From SIAQ01 sp963767835 (GTDB taxonomy: Bacteria; Planctomycetota; Planctomycetia; Gemmatales; Gemmataceae): 64,000 bases of DNA. The notes below the pieces were generated by a model. That model made no database searches and was not told where the DNA came from. It saw only the letters and a list, made by a program, of their open reading frames with translations. The stretch covers positions 37,735-101,734 of the forward strand of contig CAVYFY010000008.1 in assembly GCA_963767835.1 (NCBI GenBank), written 5' to 3'. This document shows positions 50,099 through 59,415 of this stretch, piece by piece. Position numbers and translations under genes: made by a program. Each line of letters opens with the position of its first letter. The stretch's first letter is position 1.

Positions 50099-51373
50099 AT
50101 GAGATGCCGAGAAGTGCGTTGCTGGTTGTATTCCTTCAGGCCGACTTCCTCCTGGCCGACGGATGTCGTCACGCATCTGCAAGATTGCCAGGCATGCCGG
50201 CACCTGCGCATCCGGTTGCAGCGGATCGACGAGGGAATGAGCAAGCTGACGGGGCCGGTAAGCGATGGAACGCCGCAAGCGCGATTGCTCGACCGCATTG
50301 CCGCGACGCCGCAGACCAGGGGGCAGGAGTCAGAAGTCAGGAGTCAGGAGTCAGAAATCAGAGGGCAGGAGGACCGACGTGCGACTTGGCTTCACTATGG
50401 TGCATACCTTGCCGGAATGTCAGCGCTGATTGCCGTTGCCTTTATTCTGGGGCATCAGAGCACTCCGGAGCCAGTGGAGATCGTCAGGACGGTGGAAGTC
50501 GAGCGCGAGAAGATTGTGCCGGTCGAGGTGATTCGCGAGAAGATCGTGGCGGTGCATTCGACAACGGACCGCAACCTGTTTGCGGCGTTGCTCAAGCAGA
50601 ATACCCAACTCGTGCAATCGGCGCAGCCGGCGGATCGGTTGGAAACGCTGCTCGACATGGCCGAAGCGTGCCGGCAGCAGGCGTTGACGCTGATCCAGCA
50701 AGGGCCGCGCGATTCGTTGCCGATGACCATTGACCTGTACGGTCAGCTTTTGCGTGAAGGGGTGTTGCCGCAGTTGGCTCGAGCAAAGGCGTTGGCTCGG
50801 CCGGCATTGCAGCGGATCGTGCGTGGACGTCTGGACAAAATGGTGCTCCCGGTCGCGCCGGCGGTTTTGCCCAGGGCCGTCGAGGATCAGCGGGCCGCCC
50901 TGCAAAGCGCGACGCAGCAAGCGCTCGAATGGATCGATCGGCCCGAAGAAATTCCCGCGAAGAAAGGTAGCCGGCCCGATTCGGCGTCCCCATCCGCGGC
51001 GCTGGTCCGGTTCGCGATCGCCTACAGTGCGGAAGCTGATGCCATCAATCGGGCTGACCTCTGTGCCGACTTCGCGCATCGCTTGTTGCCGAGTATGATG
51101 CTGTGCCTTACGGAGGATGCCTCGCCATTGCATCTGCAAATGGGGGAGCAATACGGCACGCTGATTCGGCAAGGCATTTACGCCCCGTTGGCGTTGGCGA
51201 CCGCGAAGGAGCCGCCGTCGTCCGTGAAGGATCAGGTATCGAAGATTTACCAGAGCGCCGCCCAAACGACCGCCGACATCGAGGAGCATCTGAAGCAGGC
51301 CGGCCCGAACGCCCGTCCCGCCTTGCAGCGTGCTCTCGATGCGACCAGGAACAGCAACAAGATACAGAAGTGA
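50099..51373 (+). CDS. Membrane-anchored anti-sigma factor (zinc ZAS type)
   Basis: A 424-residue protein directly after the ECF sigma gene. The N-terminus has the zinc anti-sigma motif H26-x3-C30-x2-C33 (HLQDCQACRH). One membrane segment spans about 98-118 (YGAYLAGMSALIAVAFILG), and a large, mostly helical extracytoplasmic domain follows, with a coiled-coil start (EREKIVPVEVIREKIVAV). It should hold the sigma factor at the membrane until a signal arrives. Between the zinc domain and the membrane helix lies an in-frame repeat peptide (QESEVRSQESEIRGQE) from a simple DNA repeat. Confidence 0.8.
   Translation: MRCREVRCWLYSFRPTSSWPTDVVTHLQDCQACRHLRIRLQRIDEGMSKLTGPVSDGTPQARLLDRIAATPQTRGQESEVRSQESEIRGQEDRRATWLHYGAYLAGMSALIAVAFILGHQSTPEPVEIVRTVEVEREKIVPVEVIREKIVAVHSTTDRNLFAALLKQNTQLVQSAQPADRLETLLDMAEACRQQALTLIQQGPRDSLPMTIDLYGQLLREGVLPQLARAKALARPALQRIVRGRLDKMVLPVAPAVLPRAVEDQRAALQSATQQALEWIDRPEEIPAKKGSRPDSASPSAALVRFAIAYSAEADAINRADLCADFAHRLLPSMMLCLTEDASPLHLQMGEQYGTLIRQGIYAPLALATAKEPPSSVKDQVSKIYQSAAQTTADIEEHLKQAGPNARPALQRALDATRNSNKIQK
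50322..50367 (+). repeat. GGAGTCAGAAGTCA-type simple repeat inside anti-sigma gene
   Basis: Tandem words of CAGGAGTCAG and relatives, about four units. It is read in frame as a Gln/Ser/Glu/Arg linker just before the membrane helix of the anti-sigma factor. Confidence 0.7.
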
Positions 51374-51429
51374 TCTGCCCCGTACTCTCCGTTTTTTTTG
51401 CCCGTAACCTTAACGCAAAGGAGATTCCC

Positions 51430-52362
51430 ATGCAGCCCCGCCGCTACCGCTGCGCGCCGTTCGCGGCCTTGTTGCTCGCCGGCGCGAGCATCGCCATCTT
51501 GCCAGGCATATCGGCCGCCCAAGGATTCTCGGCCGGCACGAAATCCGCCACGCGCGAAATCGATGTGCCGACCGACGCCGGCGCCGACCGCCATCACTTT
51601 GACAGGCGCCGGTTCGAGGAAGCCCGTCGCGACATGGAACGATCGTTCGAGGATCGCCACGATTGGCGCGATAGGGATTTTCACCATGAGCACCACCGCG
51701 GCTTCCATTCCGGAATGATGGAGCGGATGCGCGAACGCGAACGGCAGGAGCAATCGCGCTTCGACGGCAAGCAGCCCGGCGTCGCCAAGAATGGCCCCGA
51801 CAAGAATGCCCATAATCACGCTGAACCGGGCAAACTCGTCGGCAACCGCACTGCCAATCTCCAGCCCGTCGCCGCTCCCGACAATGCAAAAAGCGCTCCG
51901 GGCGGCCCAATGCACCAATGGGCCAAGGAGGGAACCGGCAACCAGCCCGGCCTAGCCAACGCCAAGGTGGGCGCCCAAAACCACGCCGCCGACAAGAACG
52001 GCAATCGCCAGGCCCCAGGCAATTTCGTCGGTAATCCGAATGCTGTCGGCAACAACGCCAATCTGCAAGCCGCCAACGCCCGCAATCTGGGCATGCAAGC
52101 ACGAGCGCAACAGGGCCACACCAACCCTGTCAATCAACAAGCCAATGCCGGCAATGGCGCCCGTGCCAATAACGGCAATCGCCAGCAGATCGGCAATCGC
52201 GGCCAGCAAGCCTGCGCCAAGCAAGGACCAGGCAACCACGCCATGCCAGCAAAACCCAACGCCACCAACAAAAACGGCAACGCCAACCACTCCGCCCAGA
52301 TGCGAGGCAACCTCGTCGGCAGCCGGTCCGCGAGCAACGCCCATCCCGCTCACCGGAAATAG
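51430..52362 (+). CDS. Secreted Asn/Gly/Ala-rich low-complexity protein
   Basis: A 310-residue exported protein with a signal peptide (ending near ISAAQG), then a charged His/Arg/Glu-rich part (about 50-110, HHFDRRRFEEARRDMER) and a long disordered tail of Asn, Gly, Ala and Gln with repeated GN words (GNFVGNPNAVGNNANLQ, ANAGNGARANNGNRQ). No enzyme motif is visible. AAAGGAG stands 8 bases upstream of the ATG. It follows the sigma/anti-sigma pair at 56 bases and may be one of its targets; that is inference. Confidence 0.65.
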   Translation: MQPRRYRCAPFAALLLAGASIAILPGISAAQGFSAGTKSATREIDVPTDAGADRHHFDRRRFEEARRDMERSFEDRHDWRDRDFHHEHHRGFHSGMMERMRERERQEQSRFDGKQPGVAKNGPDKNAHNHAEPGKLVGNRTANLQPVAAPDNAKSAPGGPMHQWAKEGTGNQPGLANAKVGAQNHAADKNGNRQAPGNFVGNPNAVGNNANLQAANARNLGMQARAQQGHTNPVNQQANAGNGARANNGNRQQIGNRGQQACAKQGPGNHAMPAKPNATNKNGNANHSAQMRGNLVGSRSASNAHPAHRK

Positions 52363-52422
52363 CAGACCGCGGGCAGCAGGTATCCAGAGCCGCCTGCTGC
52401 CCTTTTCTTGGAGGAATCCGTC

Positions 52423-53166
52423 ATGCGAAGAATCACCTATCCGACCGCCATGCCACTCCATGCGCCCGAGAAACTGGAGGCGCGTGCCCGCATGCTCTAT
52501 CAGTTGCAAGAAGAGTTGTCGGCCCGGGCCCGGCAAGTCAGCCAGCGCGACCAGGAGCTCGTCGCTGAGAATGCCCGGCTGCGGCGCCGTTCCTGGCAAG
52601 GGCTCGCCGCCGCCGCTGTGCTCGCGCTGACGTCGGTCGGCGTCGCAGCTTTGGCGTTCAGCCGCGCTCCAGCCCATCGGATCGCGCCGGTGCCGGATTC
52701 CGACATTGCAGCCGTGCCGCACGAGTCGGCACCGAAAGTCGCGCCGCCGAGTTTGTCAGACAAGGCACAGATCAAATCCGCACTTGCGCCAGCCGATTGC
52801 CTTGAAGCGCTTGGCAGTCTCAGCGTCGCGCACCTTTATCAGAGTCATCTCAACATCGGGTTGTTGGCCGACGGCGTGGAAAGCAAGACCTACACGATTG
52901 CGGAGGCCGAAGAGACCTTGCAGCCGGTGCTGGACCTGATGGCGCAGGTAGACGCCCGTCTCGCCAAAATCGACAAGAGCAACCTCGACGAGGAGGACCG
53001 CGGCGCCATCCGGCAGATTCAGGCAGTCAGCACGTTGCTTCGGTTTCAAGCCGACGCCCTGCGAGCTTACTGGGCCACCAGCGACATGCAGCAAGCCAGC
53101 GATTTTCAGGAGGCCCGCAAGGCGTCGTGGCAGGGATTGGCCAAAGTGATGGGATTGGACCGCTAG
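52423..53166 (+). CDS. Membrane protein with coiled coil, unknown
   Basis: A 247-residue protein, not recognised. Residues 16-55 form a coiled coil (EKLEARARMLYQLQEELSA), a hydrophobic segment follows at about 59-80 (LAAAAVLALTSVGVAALAF), and the rest is an extracytoplasmic helical domain of about 165 residues. The layout copies that of the anti-sigma protein upstream without its zinc motif. The ATG was chosen over a TTG at 52408 because GGAGG lies 8 bases before it. The gene overlaps the response regulator's 3' end by 4 bases. Confidence 0.55.
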   Translation: MRRITYPTAMPLHAPEKLEARARMLYQLQEELSARARQVSQRDQELVAENARLRRRSWQGLAAAAVLALTSVGVAALAFSRAPAHRIAPVPDSDIAAVPHESAPKVAPPSLSDKAQIKSALAPADCLEALGSLSVAHLYQSHLNIGLLADGVESKTYTIAEAEETLQPVLDLMAQVDARLAKIDKSNLDEEDRGAIRQIQAVSTLLRFQADALRAYWATSDMQQASDFQEARKASWQGLAKVMGLDR

Positions 53167-54431
53167 CCAGCGCCGGTTGCTTGGTCCAGCAGCGCCTGCG
53201 TGCGCTCCACCAGCGCCAGGCAATGCTCCAGCGCCGGCTGGCCGTGCTTGGTCGCCAACGCCCGAATCGCCTCGGCCAGGCGCAGACTGATCTCCGCGGC
53301 CGCGGCGTCCTCAGCGGTGTTCTTCAGCCCCGCACGCAACTGCTGCAGTACCAGCTCCGGCGGTTCGGCTTTGGCCCCCGGCGCTTGGCCAGGCGCTAAA
53401 TGGGCCGCCATTTGATCGCTGGCCTTCAGCGCGGCGGCGACGGCGTCGAACAGCAGTTGATGCGTCTGCCGTTGCCCGAGCGCTTGCCGCATCAATTCCG
53501 TGCCAAGATCGGCGGCGCTGCGAGCGGCGTGCTGATCGTCGGCGTTGAACTCGTTTGCCTTGTCGAACAGCTCGATGACGACGTGCGTTCCCGACGCCAC
53601 GCTCATCGGCACCGCCAGCAGATTGCGATGCGATTTCTCAAATGCTTGCAACTCCACCGAGGCTCCCTCACCCCCAACCCCTCTCCCCGGGGGCGAGGGG
53701 GGAAAGGCGGCTTGCAGATCGTTCATCACGCTCGGCTGTCCGAGGCTGGCGGCGCTGCCGGCGATGGAGCGAGCAAAGGGCGCGGTCTCGATCGCCAGCG
53801 CCTTGCCATCGGCGTCGTACACCCGGCACACCTCCGCGGGTTGCCGATCGGCGTCGTAATGGCGCACCAGCAGCAAGCCATCGCGCGCATGCGTCACCTG
53901 CATCAGGAAGCGCACCAGGCTGCGAATCGCGTCGGGCAAAGGCACCGGCTCAGAAAGCGTCGCCGCCGACTGCACCAGCGGCACCACCTGCTCCACCGCG
54001 CTGCGAAATGCCACCAGCGTTTGATGCAATTGCCGAACGCGTTTGGCGGGCCGAATCGCGTCGAGCTGCTTCTGCACCGATTTCGTCAGCGACTCCCGGC
54101 TAAAATCGTGGTTCTTGTCGAGGTAATCGCGCACCCCCATGCGCATCGCATCAAGCGGCGTCGCCATGTTCGCGAAGCCGGTGATCATGATGGCGACGAT
54201 ATCGGGATGAAACGCGGAGAGATCTTGCAAGAGTTGCAGGCCGTCATCACCGGAGCCGAGATTCCAGTCGAGGATGGCGAGATCGATGGCATGCTGATTG
54301 GCAATCTTGAGGGCGGCCTCCGCGTCGGCAGCGGTGAGGATATCGCAATCGAGATTCGCCTGCGCGAGCCATTCGCGGACCGTCTGCCGCACGGTGGCTT
54401 CGTCATCGACGATCAGAATGGTGTCCGGCAT
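53163..54431 (-). CDS. Response regulator with REC and GAF domains
   Basis: A 422-residue cytoplasmic signalling protein. The receiver domain (1-125) has the acidic pair VDDEA, phosphoacceptor Asp55 in LAILDWNLG, and Lys106 in YLDKNHDF. A linker helix and a GAF-like domain (about 160-315) follow, then a C-terminal helical region ending in AILDQATGAG-like text (LLDQATGAG). There is no DNA-binding or enzyme output domain, so it probably works through contacts with partners. A GC-rich palindromic repeat (53665-53702) is translated inside the GAF domain as PPSPPGRGVGGEG. No histidine kinase is adjacent. Confidence 0.82.
   Translation of the reverse strand: MPDTILIVDDEATVRQTVREWLAQANLDCDILTAADAEAALKIANQHAIDLAILDWNLGSGDDGLQLLQDLSAFHPDIVAIMITGFANMATPLDAMRMGVRDYLDKNHDFSRESLTKSVQKQLDAIRPAKRVRQLHQTLVAFRSAVEQVVPLVQSAATLSEPVPLPDAIRSLVRFLMQVTHARDGLLLVRHYDADRQPAEVCRVYDADGKALAIETAPFARSIAGSAASLGQPSVMNDLQAAFPPSPPGRGVGGEGASVELQAFEKSHRNLLAVPMSVASGTHVVIELFDKANEFNADDQHAARSAADLGTELMRQALGQRQTHQLLFDAVAAALKASDQMAAHLAPGQAPGAKAEPPELVLQQLRAGLKNTAEDAAAAEISLRLAEAIRALATKHGQPALEHCLALVERTQALLDQATGAG
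53665..53702. repeat. GC-rich palindromic repeat inside response regulator
   Basis: CCCTCACCCCCAACCCC then TCTCCCCGGGGGCGAGGGG. It is the same family as the elements at 8013, 44821 and 62061. It keeps the frame here. Confidence 0.8.
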
Positions 54432-54504
54432 ACAGATCCCACTGAGTTTGGGCTTGACCAGTTGCTCGCGCCGTTTATAGTCCGGCTCTTGTTGGAGGCC
54501 TCAA

Positions 54505-54876
54505 ATGTTTGCGCGCCCGCTGGTAATCCTGGCAATTTGCAGCGTTCTCCTTGCCGGCTGCGGCACCTTCTCGGATTTCATGAGTGGCCCGGCAGACGAC
54601 CATGTCTTTTATCGTGGTGTGCGACTGGACGTAGCGGCCGCCAAGGAAGGCGGTTGGAAGACCTTGATGGCCGCCGACATCCCGTTCTCCGCGATTGCTG
54701 ATACCGCGTCGATCGCGGTGGGGGCGGCCACTACGATTCCGTTCTTCTTTTATGCTGCAGCCACCTGGCCGCCGCCCGAGACTGCCCATCCAGCGACTCC
54801 ATCCCTCACGGGGCCAACGAGCCCGACGGAACAGCCTGCCGCATTTCCTACGGTTAATCCACCGCCTCAAAAATAG
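54505..54876 (+). CDS. YceK/YidQ-family lipoprotein
   Basis: A 123-residue lipoprotein with lipobox LLAGC (Cys19) after a short hydrophobic signal. The mature part follows the YceK pattern: FYRGVRLDVAAA, then DIPFSAIADTASIAVGAATT and a hydrophobic PFFFYAA end, with a Pro/Thr-rich tail. It is probably anchored at the outer face of the inner membrane or in the outer membrane; the function is unknown. Its 3' end overlaps the convergent thiolase gene by 23 bases. Confidence 0.75.
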   Translation: MFARPLVILAICSVLLAGCGTFSDFMSGPADDHVFYRGVRLDVAAAKEGGWKTLMAADIPFSAIADTASIAVGAATTIPFFFYAAATWPPPETAHPATPSLTGPTSPTEQPAAFPTVNPPPQK

Positions 54877-56014
54877 TCGCGATCCCTTGTCCCGTGCCGA
54901 TGCACATGGTCGCCAGGCCGAATTTTGCCTTGCGGTCCATCATCGCGCTGACGAGCGTCGCGGCGATTCTTGCTCCTGACGCGCCGAGCGGATGGCCGAT
55001 GGCGATGGCGCCGCCGCGGGCGTTTACCTTCTCCGGGTTGGCGCCGAGCACCTTCATCACGCTCAGAATCTGAGCGGCGAACGCCTCGTTGATCTCGATC
55101 AGGTCGATGTCGGCGAGCGTCAACCCGGCACGCTTGAGCGCCTTGTTCGTCGCGGGAACGGGGCCGATGCCCATGACGGCGGGATCGACGCCGGCGACCG
55201 CCATGGCGCGAATCTTGACCTTCGGCTTCAAGCCCAACTCTTTCGCCCGCTCTTCCGACATCATCAAGCATGCGGCGGCCCCGGCGTTGAGCGGGCTGGA
55301 GTTCCCCGCGGTGACGGTGCCGATCTCCGGCGCGAACGCCGGTTTCAATGCGCCGAGCGATTCCATGCTGGTGTCGCGGCGGATGCACTGGTCCTCGGTC
55401 ATCAGCACGCGCCGCCCCTCTTCGTCCCGGCCCCACGTCGGCACGATCTCATGGTGGAACGCACCGGAGTCGGTCGCTTGCGCCGCTTTTTGATGGCTGC
55501 GCAGGGCGAACTCATCCTGCTCACGGCGGCTGATCTTGTATTTGCGGGCCAGGTTCTCGGCGGTCAGGCCCATCATTTGCGTGGCGATGCTGTGGTGAAA
55601 CTGGAAGCGCGGGCTGAGATCGAAGCCGGTCTCCATCGGAATGTGCTGCATGTGCTCGACACCGCCGGCGATTTGCACGTCATCCACACCGGCCATGATG
55701 CTCTGGGCCGCCTGGTTGATCGCCTGGAGGCTGGAGCCGCACAGGCGGTTGACGGTGGTTGCCGGCACTTCGACCGGGAAGCCGGCGGTCAGCGCGGCCA
55801 TGCGAGCGACATTGAAGCCTTGCTCGCGCTCCTGCTTGACACAGCCCCAGTGGATGTCCTCGATCTGATCGGCGGGGAATGGCACGCGCTCCAAGAGCGC
55901 CCGCATGACGTCCGCGGAAAGGTCATCCGCTCGCACATCGCGGTAATATCCTTTCTCCGCATGAGCCCGGGCAATGGGGTTTCGCACCGCTTCAATGATG
56001 ACGGCATGGCGCAT
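54854..56014 (-). CDS. Acetyl-CoA C-acyltransferase (thiolase)
   Basis: An intact 386-residue thiolase that cleaves 3-ketoacyl-CoA with CoA, or runs in reverse to condense acetyl-CoA, in fatty acid metabolism. The nucleophile is Cys92 in NRLCGSSLQAI. The C-terminal active-site pieces are INEAFAAQ, GGAIAIGHPLGASGAR and the second Cys in MCIGTGQG. The start at 56014 has GGAGGT six bases upstream; upstream ATGs in the same frame have none. FadA-type oxidation is the most likely role, but no fadB or acyl-CoA dehydrogenase is adjacent. Confidence 0.9.
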   Translation of the reverse strand: MRHAVIIEAVRNPIARAHAEKGYYRDVRADDLSADVMRALLERVPFPADQIEDIHWGCVKQEREQGFNVARMAALTAGFPVEVPATTVNRLCGSSLQAINQAAQSIMAGVDDVQIAGGVEHMQHIPMETGFDLSPRFQFHHSIATQMMGLTAENLARKYKISRREQDEFALRSHQKAAQATDSGAFHHEIVPTWGRDEEGRRVLMTEDQCIRRDTSMESLGALKPAFAPEIGTVTAGNSSPLNAGAAACLMMSEERAKELGLKPKVKIRAMAVAGVDPAVMGIGPVPATNKALKRAGLTLADIDLIEINEAFAAQILSVMKVLGANPEKVNARGGAIAIGHPLGASGARIAATLVSAMMDRKAKFGLATMCIGTGQGIATIFEAVD

Positions 56015-56345
56015 ACTTGTACCTCCAAGCCCCAGGATAAGCGCAGCGTTCCTGGGAGTCTGAATTGATGGCATCCTTCTATTTCGATTGTACCGGATTT
56101 GCCAATAGGTCAAACTAACGCAGCCGTGCGAAAATGATAAAAGGAAGCGATTGTGGCAAGTCCCGGCGTCATTGCGCAGGCATCTTTTCGCCGGCGTCGC
56201 GGAGAAACAGGGTGGCCGTGTCGATGTAACATCATGTCAACGGTATCGCTGCAAGGCCTTTCGAATCGCCACCTGGACGGCACACTTCGGCATGTGGCAA
56301 CCCGTGAAAAAACTCGACAGCCCTTGGCTCCAATGGTAGTAATTG
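56015..56345. other. Intergenic region between divergent genes
   Basis: A 331-base gap between the thiolase and the zinc-finger protein, which are transcribed away from each other, so both promoters should lie here. No RNA gene or repeat was recognised. Confidence 0.45.
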
Positions 56346-56777
56346 ATGCAAAGCATTCGTCTGGCCAACGCCGACAGTATTTTCCCGAAGATTCCGTGCT
56401 GCCGCTGCGGCGATCAATCGCGCTGGTGGGACCGGATTGCCGGTAAGACGTACTGCCCCAATTGCCTGGAAGGACTTGCGATGGGGGAAGGCGATCCGCT
56501 AGTGCTGCGGACGGATCGCCGCCGTTGCGCCATTTGCCATCATCTCGGCTCGGTGCGTTACGTCACGTTCCCGCTGCATTCGCGCCGGCCGGTGGAGATG
56601 GAGCTCTGCGCCGAGCATGTGCGCGCCCTGGTCGGCCGGAGGCTTGGACCGCACGCTTTCGAGCAACTGCGCCGCCAACTGCACGCCCTGGAGCTCGATG
56701 TCGCGGAAGTCTTTCTCCTGCACGAAGCATTCTACGATCAATATGGGCGAGCGCTGCAGCCGGCGGTTGAAGCATAA
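56346..56777 (+). CDS. Zinc-finger-like hypothetical protein
   Basis: A 143-residue protein with two cysteine clusters: CCRCGD with YCPNC (about 18-40), and RCAICHH followed by ELCAEHV (about 60-88), likely two zinc sites. The C-terminal helix contains HAFEQLRRQLHALELD. The first ATG follows a TTG in the same frame. I know no function for this protein; a role in RNA or protein binding is possible. It ends just before a convergent inverted repeat. Confidence 0.55.
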   Translation: MQSIRLANADSIFPKIPCCRCGDQSRWWDRIAGKTYCPNCLEGLAMGEGDPLVLRTDRRRCAICHHLGSVRYVTFPLHSRRPVEMELCAEHVRALVGRRLGPHAFEQLRRQLHALELDVAEVFLLHEAFYDQYGRALQPAVEA

Positions 56778-56782
56778 AATTT

Positions 56783-56889
56783 AGCCACGGATGAAACACA
56801 GACGGAACACGGATAGGAAATCGCGGCAGAATCCTTGGTTCTCGCGGTCTTATTCTTATCCGTGTTTGATCCGTGTTTCATCCGTGGCT
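56783..56889. repeat. 33-bp inverted repeat between convergent genes
   Basis: Arms 56783-56815 and 56857-56889 (AGCCACGGATGAAACAC and complement) share the family seen at 49067-49407. It lies between two convergent gene ends, a position that suits a bidirectional terminator. Confidence 0.75.
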
Positions 56890-56909
56890 GGATCTGGAAT
56901 TTGCTTTCT

Positions 56910-57194
56910 TTATTTCGCTTTGCTCGAATGCAATTCCTTGACCAATTCGGCGAGCAGGGCCGGATCCTGGCGCTGGAATAAATGTGTAATGCGCGAGGCC
57001 GGGACTTCGAGCTTTTCCATTGCCTTGACGGCGGCTTGCCAGGCTTTTTCTTTCTTCTTCCCCTCTGCCAGGTACAATTCCCCCACGAGATCCGCCAGGC
57101 GCTGCAGGGCGATTGTGTCGGCATTGTCGTAATAGCGCTTGATGATCTTTTGCTGATACGCCGAGTAATCGCGTTTGGGTTTCGGGTCGCTCAT
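56910..57194 (-). CDS. Small conserved hypothetical protein
   Basis: A 94-residue helical, basic protein (SAYQQKIIKRYYDNADTI, ADLVGELYLAEGKKKEKAW, ITHLFQRQDPALLAELVKEL). There is no membrane segment. I associate this pattern with a conserved planctomycete family of unknown function, but I cannot confirm it. It is divergent from dtd, 33 bases apart. Confidence 0.65.
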   Translation of the reverse strand: MSDPKPKRDYSAYQQKIIKRYYDNADTIALQRLADLVGELYLAEGKKKEKAWQAAVKAMEKLEVPASRITHLFQRQDPALLAELVKELHSSKAK

Positions 57195-57227
57195 GCCGCA
57201 ATCATATCCGTACGAGGGGAAAATTCC

Positions 57228-57855
<628 letters not shown>

Positions 57856-59415
57856 CGCCACCATGCTGGTCGCCGGCTCGATGATCGGCTCGGGCATCTT
57901 CATCGTCTCCGCCGACATCGGCCGCGATGTCGGTTCCTCGGGTTGGCTGTTGCTCGTGTGGATTCTCACCGGCGTCCTGACGATCATCGGGGCGCTCAGT
58001 TACGCCGAGCTCGCGGCCATGATGCCCAACGCCGGCGGGCAGTACGTCTTCCTTCGTGAAGCGTACGGCTCCGCTCTGGGGATTTCTGTACGGCTGGACC
58101 TGCTTTCTGGTGATTCAGACCGGCTTCATCGCCGCGGTCAGTGTCGCCTTCGCCAAGTTCCTGGGCGTGCTTGTGCCGGTCTTGGGAACCAATTCTTATC
58201 TCGATTTCAGCGTCCCGCTCGGCATCGACTTGAAAGTGCCGGTGCCGTGGATGGATGAGCCGATGACGTTCTTCAAACGCGACGAGTTCCGCGTGTCACA
58301 CGGGCAGTTCGTGGCCGTCGCGTTGACCATGTCTGCTCACCTTCATCAACGGCTTCGGCATCGAGCTGGGCCGGCTTGTGCAAAACATCTTCACGGTCAG
58401 CAAACTGCTGGGGCTCGGCTTGCTCATCGTCTTGGGCCTTACCATCGCCGCTCAATCCCGAAGCGATCCGGCAGAATTCGGCGGATGTCTGGAACGGCAT
58501 CACAGCGACGCCGACATATGCAAAGCGTCGCCAAGTTCGCCGGGCTGGGCACCGCTTGCCCTGGTCATGGTGATGAGCGGGGCCATGGTCGGCTCGCTTT
58601 TTTCCGTCGGACGCGTGGAATAACGTTACCTTTGTCGCCCATGAAGTGAAGAATCCGCAGCGAACGTTGCCGTGGGGCCTTTTCCTCGGCACCGTCATCG
58701 TCATCACGCTCTACGTGCTCGCCAATCTTGCCTACTTGTCGGCATTGCCGCTCCATGGCGTGAAGGACGCCCCCACCGCTTTCGAGCGCGGCATCGACCA
58801 CGCCAAGGACGATCGCGTCGGCACGGCGGTCCTCGAAGTCGCCTCGCCCGGCCTCGGCGTAAACCTCATGGCCATCATCATCATGATCTCGACCTTCGGC
58901 TGCGTCAACGGCCTGACGCTGATGGGGCCGCGCCTTTACTATGCGATGGCCCGCGATGGACTTTTCTTCCAATCGGTCGGCACGCTCAATCGCAACAGCG
59001 TCCCCGCGGCTGGGCTGTGGCTGCAATGCGTCTGGTCGATCGTGCTGATCTTTTCCGGCAGCTACAACGAATTGCTCGATTACATCATCTTCGCGGCGCT
59101 GATGTTCTATATCCTTACCGTGTCCGCCGTCTTCGTCCTGCGCAGGAAAAAGCCGGCGGCGGATCGGCCTTACCGGGCCTGGGGCTATCCGCTGCTGCCG
59201 GCGATTTACATTGTGCTTTGTGCGCGGTGATCATGCTTTCGCTTCTGGTGGTGAAGCCGGTTTACAGTTGGCCAAGCTTCATCATCGTGCTGGCGGGGAT
59301 ACCGGTATATTACCTATGGCGTAGAGTAAATCGGGCGAGCCGAGCTCCGTGATTAGCCGGGTGTTTAGCCCGGCCGCTCACGCGGCTCGGCTCGCCGAGA
59401 CAGAAAAGGATGCAT

